In this document: one piece after another, positions 34,360 through 34,725 of the stretch
Numbering within the stretch: position 1 is the first letter of the stretch
Layout: every line of letters starts with the position of its first letter
Assembly: GCA_024220525.1 (NCBI GenBank)
Contig: JAMYWO010000059.1
Span: 74,011 to 108,735 of the forward strand
DNA from: Cochliopodium minus
Lineage: Eukaryota; Discosea; Himatismenida; Cochliopodiidae
DNA: 34,725 bases
Reading direction: 5' to 3'
Program-made: the position numbers and the translations under genes
The notes under the pieces: model-generated
What the model was told of the DNA's origin: nothing
The model's database searches: none
What the model saw: the letters and a program-made list of their open reading frames with translations, nothing else

Positions 34360-34725
34360 CTAAAAAAAATTTAATCACAATTTTATTTTTTATTTTTTAT
34401 TTTTTATTTTTTTATTTTTTTATTTTTCTTTATTTTATTTTTTATTTTTCATTATTTTTTACTTTTATTTTTTATTATTTACTTATTTCATTTTTATTAT
34501 TATTTTTATTTTATTTCATTTTTATTTTTAATTTTTTTAATTTTATATTTCTTATTTTTATATTTATAAGTTTTTATTTTTTATTTTTTATTTTTTATTT
34601 TTTATGTTTTTATTTTTTTATAAAAATTTATTTTGGGAATTTTATTTTAACATTTTTATTTTTTATTTTTTATTTTTTATTTTTTATTTTTTATTTTTTA
34701 TTTTTTATTTTTTATTTTTTATTTT
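34360..34725. repeat. Terminal T-rich microsatellite tract
   Basis: 366 bp with no exon. It is made of TTTTTA/TTTTTTA units and ends in a clean run of the 7-mer attttttt-type repeat (from about 34660). On the minus strand this would be the upstream intron of the cation exchanger. The window ends inside the array. Confidence 0.75.

Noticed and set aside
1-34725. tRNA, rRNA, CRISPR, bacterial operon signals
   Set aside because: No cloverleaf, rRNA core or spaced identical repeats seen; GT-AG introns throughout show a eukaryotic nuclear genome.
1-34725. Alternative genetic code
   Set aside because: TAA, TGA and TAG are each used as terminal stops and no exon contains an in-frame stop.

Overview
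The window is a piece of nuclear genome from an extremely AT-rich, gene-dense, intron-rich protist. Coding DNA is broken by about 90 short GT-AG introns, mostly runs of T with single A's. Reading across splice junctions gives eleven protein genes; I hand-joined exons by phase, and every complete gene closes to a whole number of codons. TAA, TGA and TAG all act as stops and no internal stop needs reassignment, so the code looks standard. An SMCR8 homologue, a REM-RasGEF-cNMP-GRAM-cNMP protein of the Dictyostelium GbpC/GbpD type, an Asn-rich tract and many ankyrin and Sel1 proteins suggest a free-living amoeboid protist (an amoebozoan or an anaeramoebid would fit). The sequence alone does not fix the taxon. 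I saw no rRNA, tRNA, virus or CRISPR.

Layout. (1) 1-1967 (+): 5'- and 3'-incomplete RCC1-repeat protein. (2) 6718-2278 (-): SMCR8-like Longin/DENN protein, 3' end missing. These two converge on a T-rich tract containing the window's only N (1988), and neither shows a terminal exon. (3) 7015-9640 (+): tubulin-tyrosine-ligase-like enzyme with an apparent signal peptide. (4) 10701-9740 (-): EMC7, an ER membrane protein complex subunit. (5) 10956-14157 (+): TTD14-like GTPase with an N-terminal membrane anchor. (6) 20060-14251 (-): 1084-aa GbpD-like RasGEF. (7-10) 20201-32990 (+): four genes in a row, alternating ankyrin, Sel1, ankyrin, Sel1-TPR. (11) 34359-33088 (-): C-terminal part of a VNX/CAX-type cation/proton antiporter. 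The last 366 bases are (TTTTTTA)n-like low-complexity DNA.

Spacing is very tight: convergent pairs are about 93-99 bp apart, divergent pairs 140-296 bp, and the second ankyrin stop lies 22 bp before the next ATG. The genes do not form one pathway, but several belong to membrane traffic and signalling (SMCR8, TTD14, RasGEF, EMC7, cation exchanger).

The most unusual feature is exon size. Reading frame and family consensus require exons of 4 nt (Sel1 gene) and 6 nt (TTLL gene), several of 16-18 nt, and a P-loop split over three exons in the TTD14 gene. A small hairpin with apparent target-site duplications lies in a TTD14 intron.
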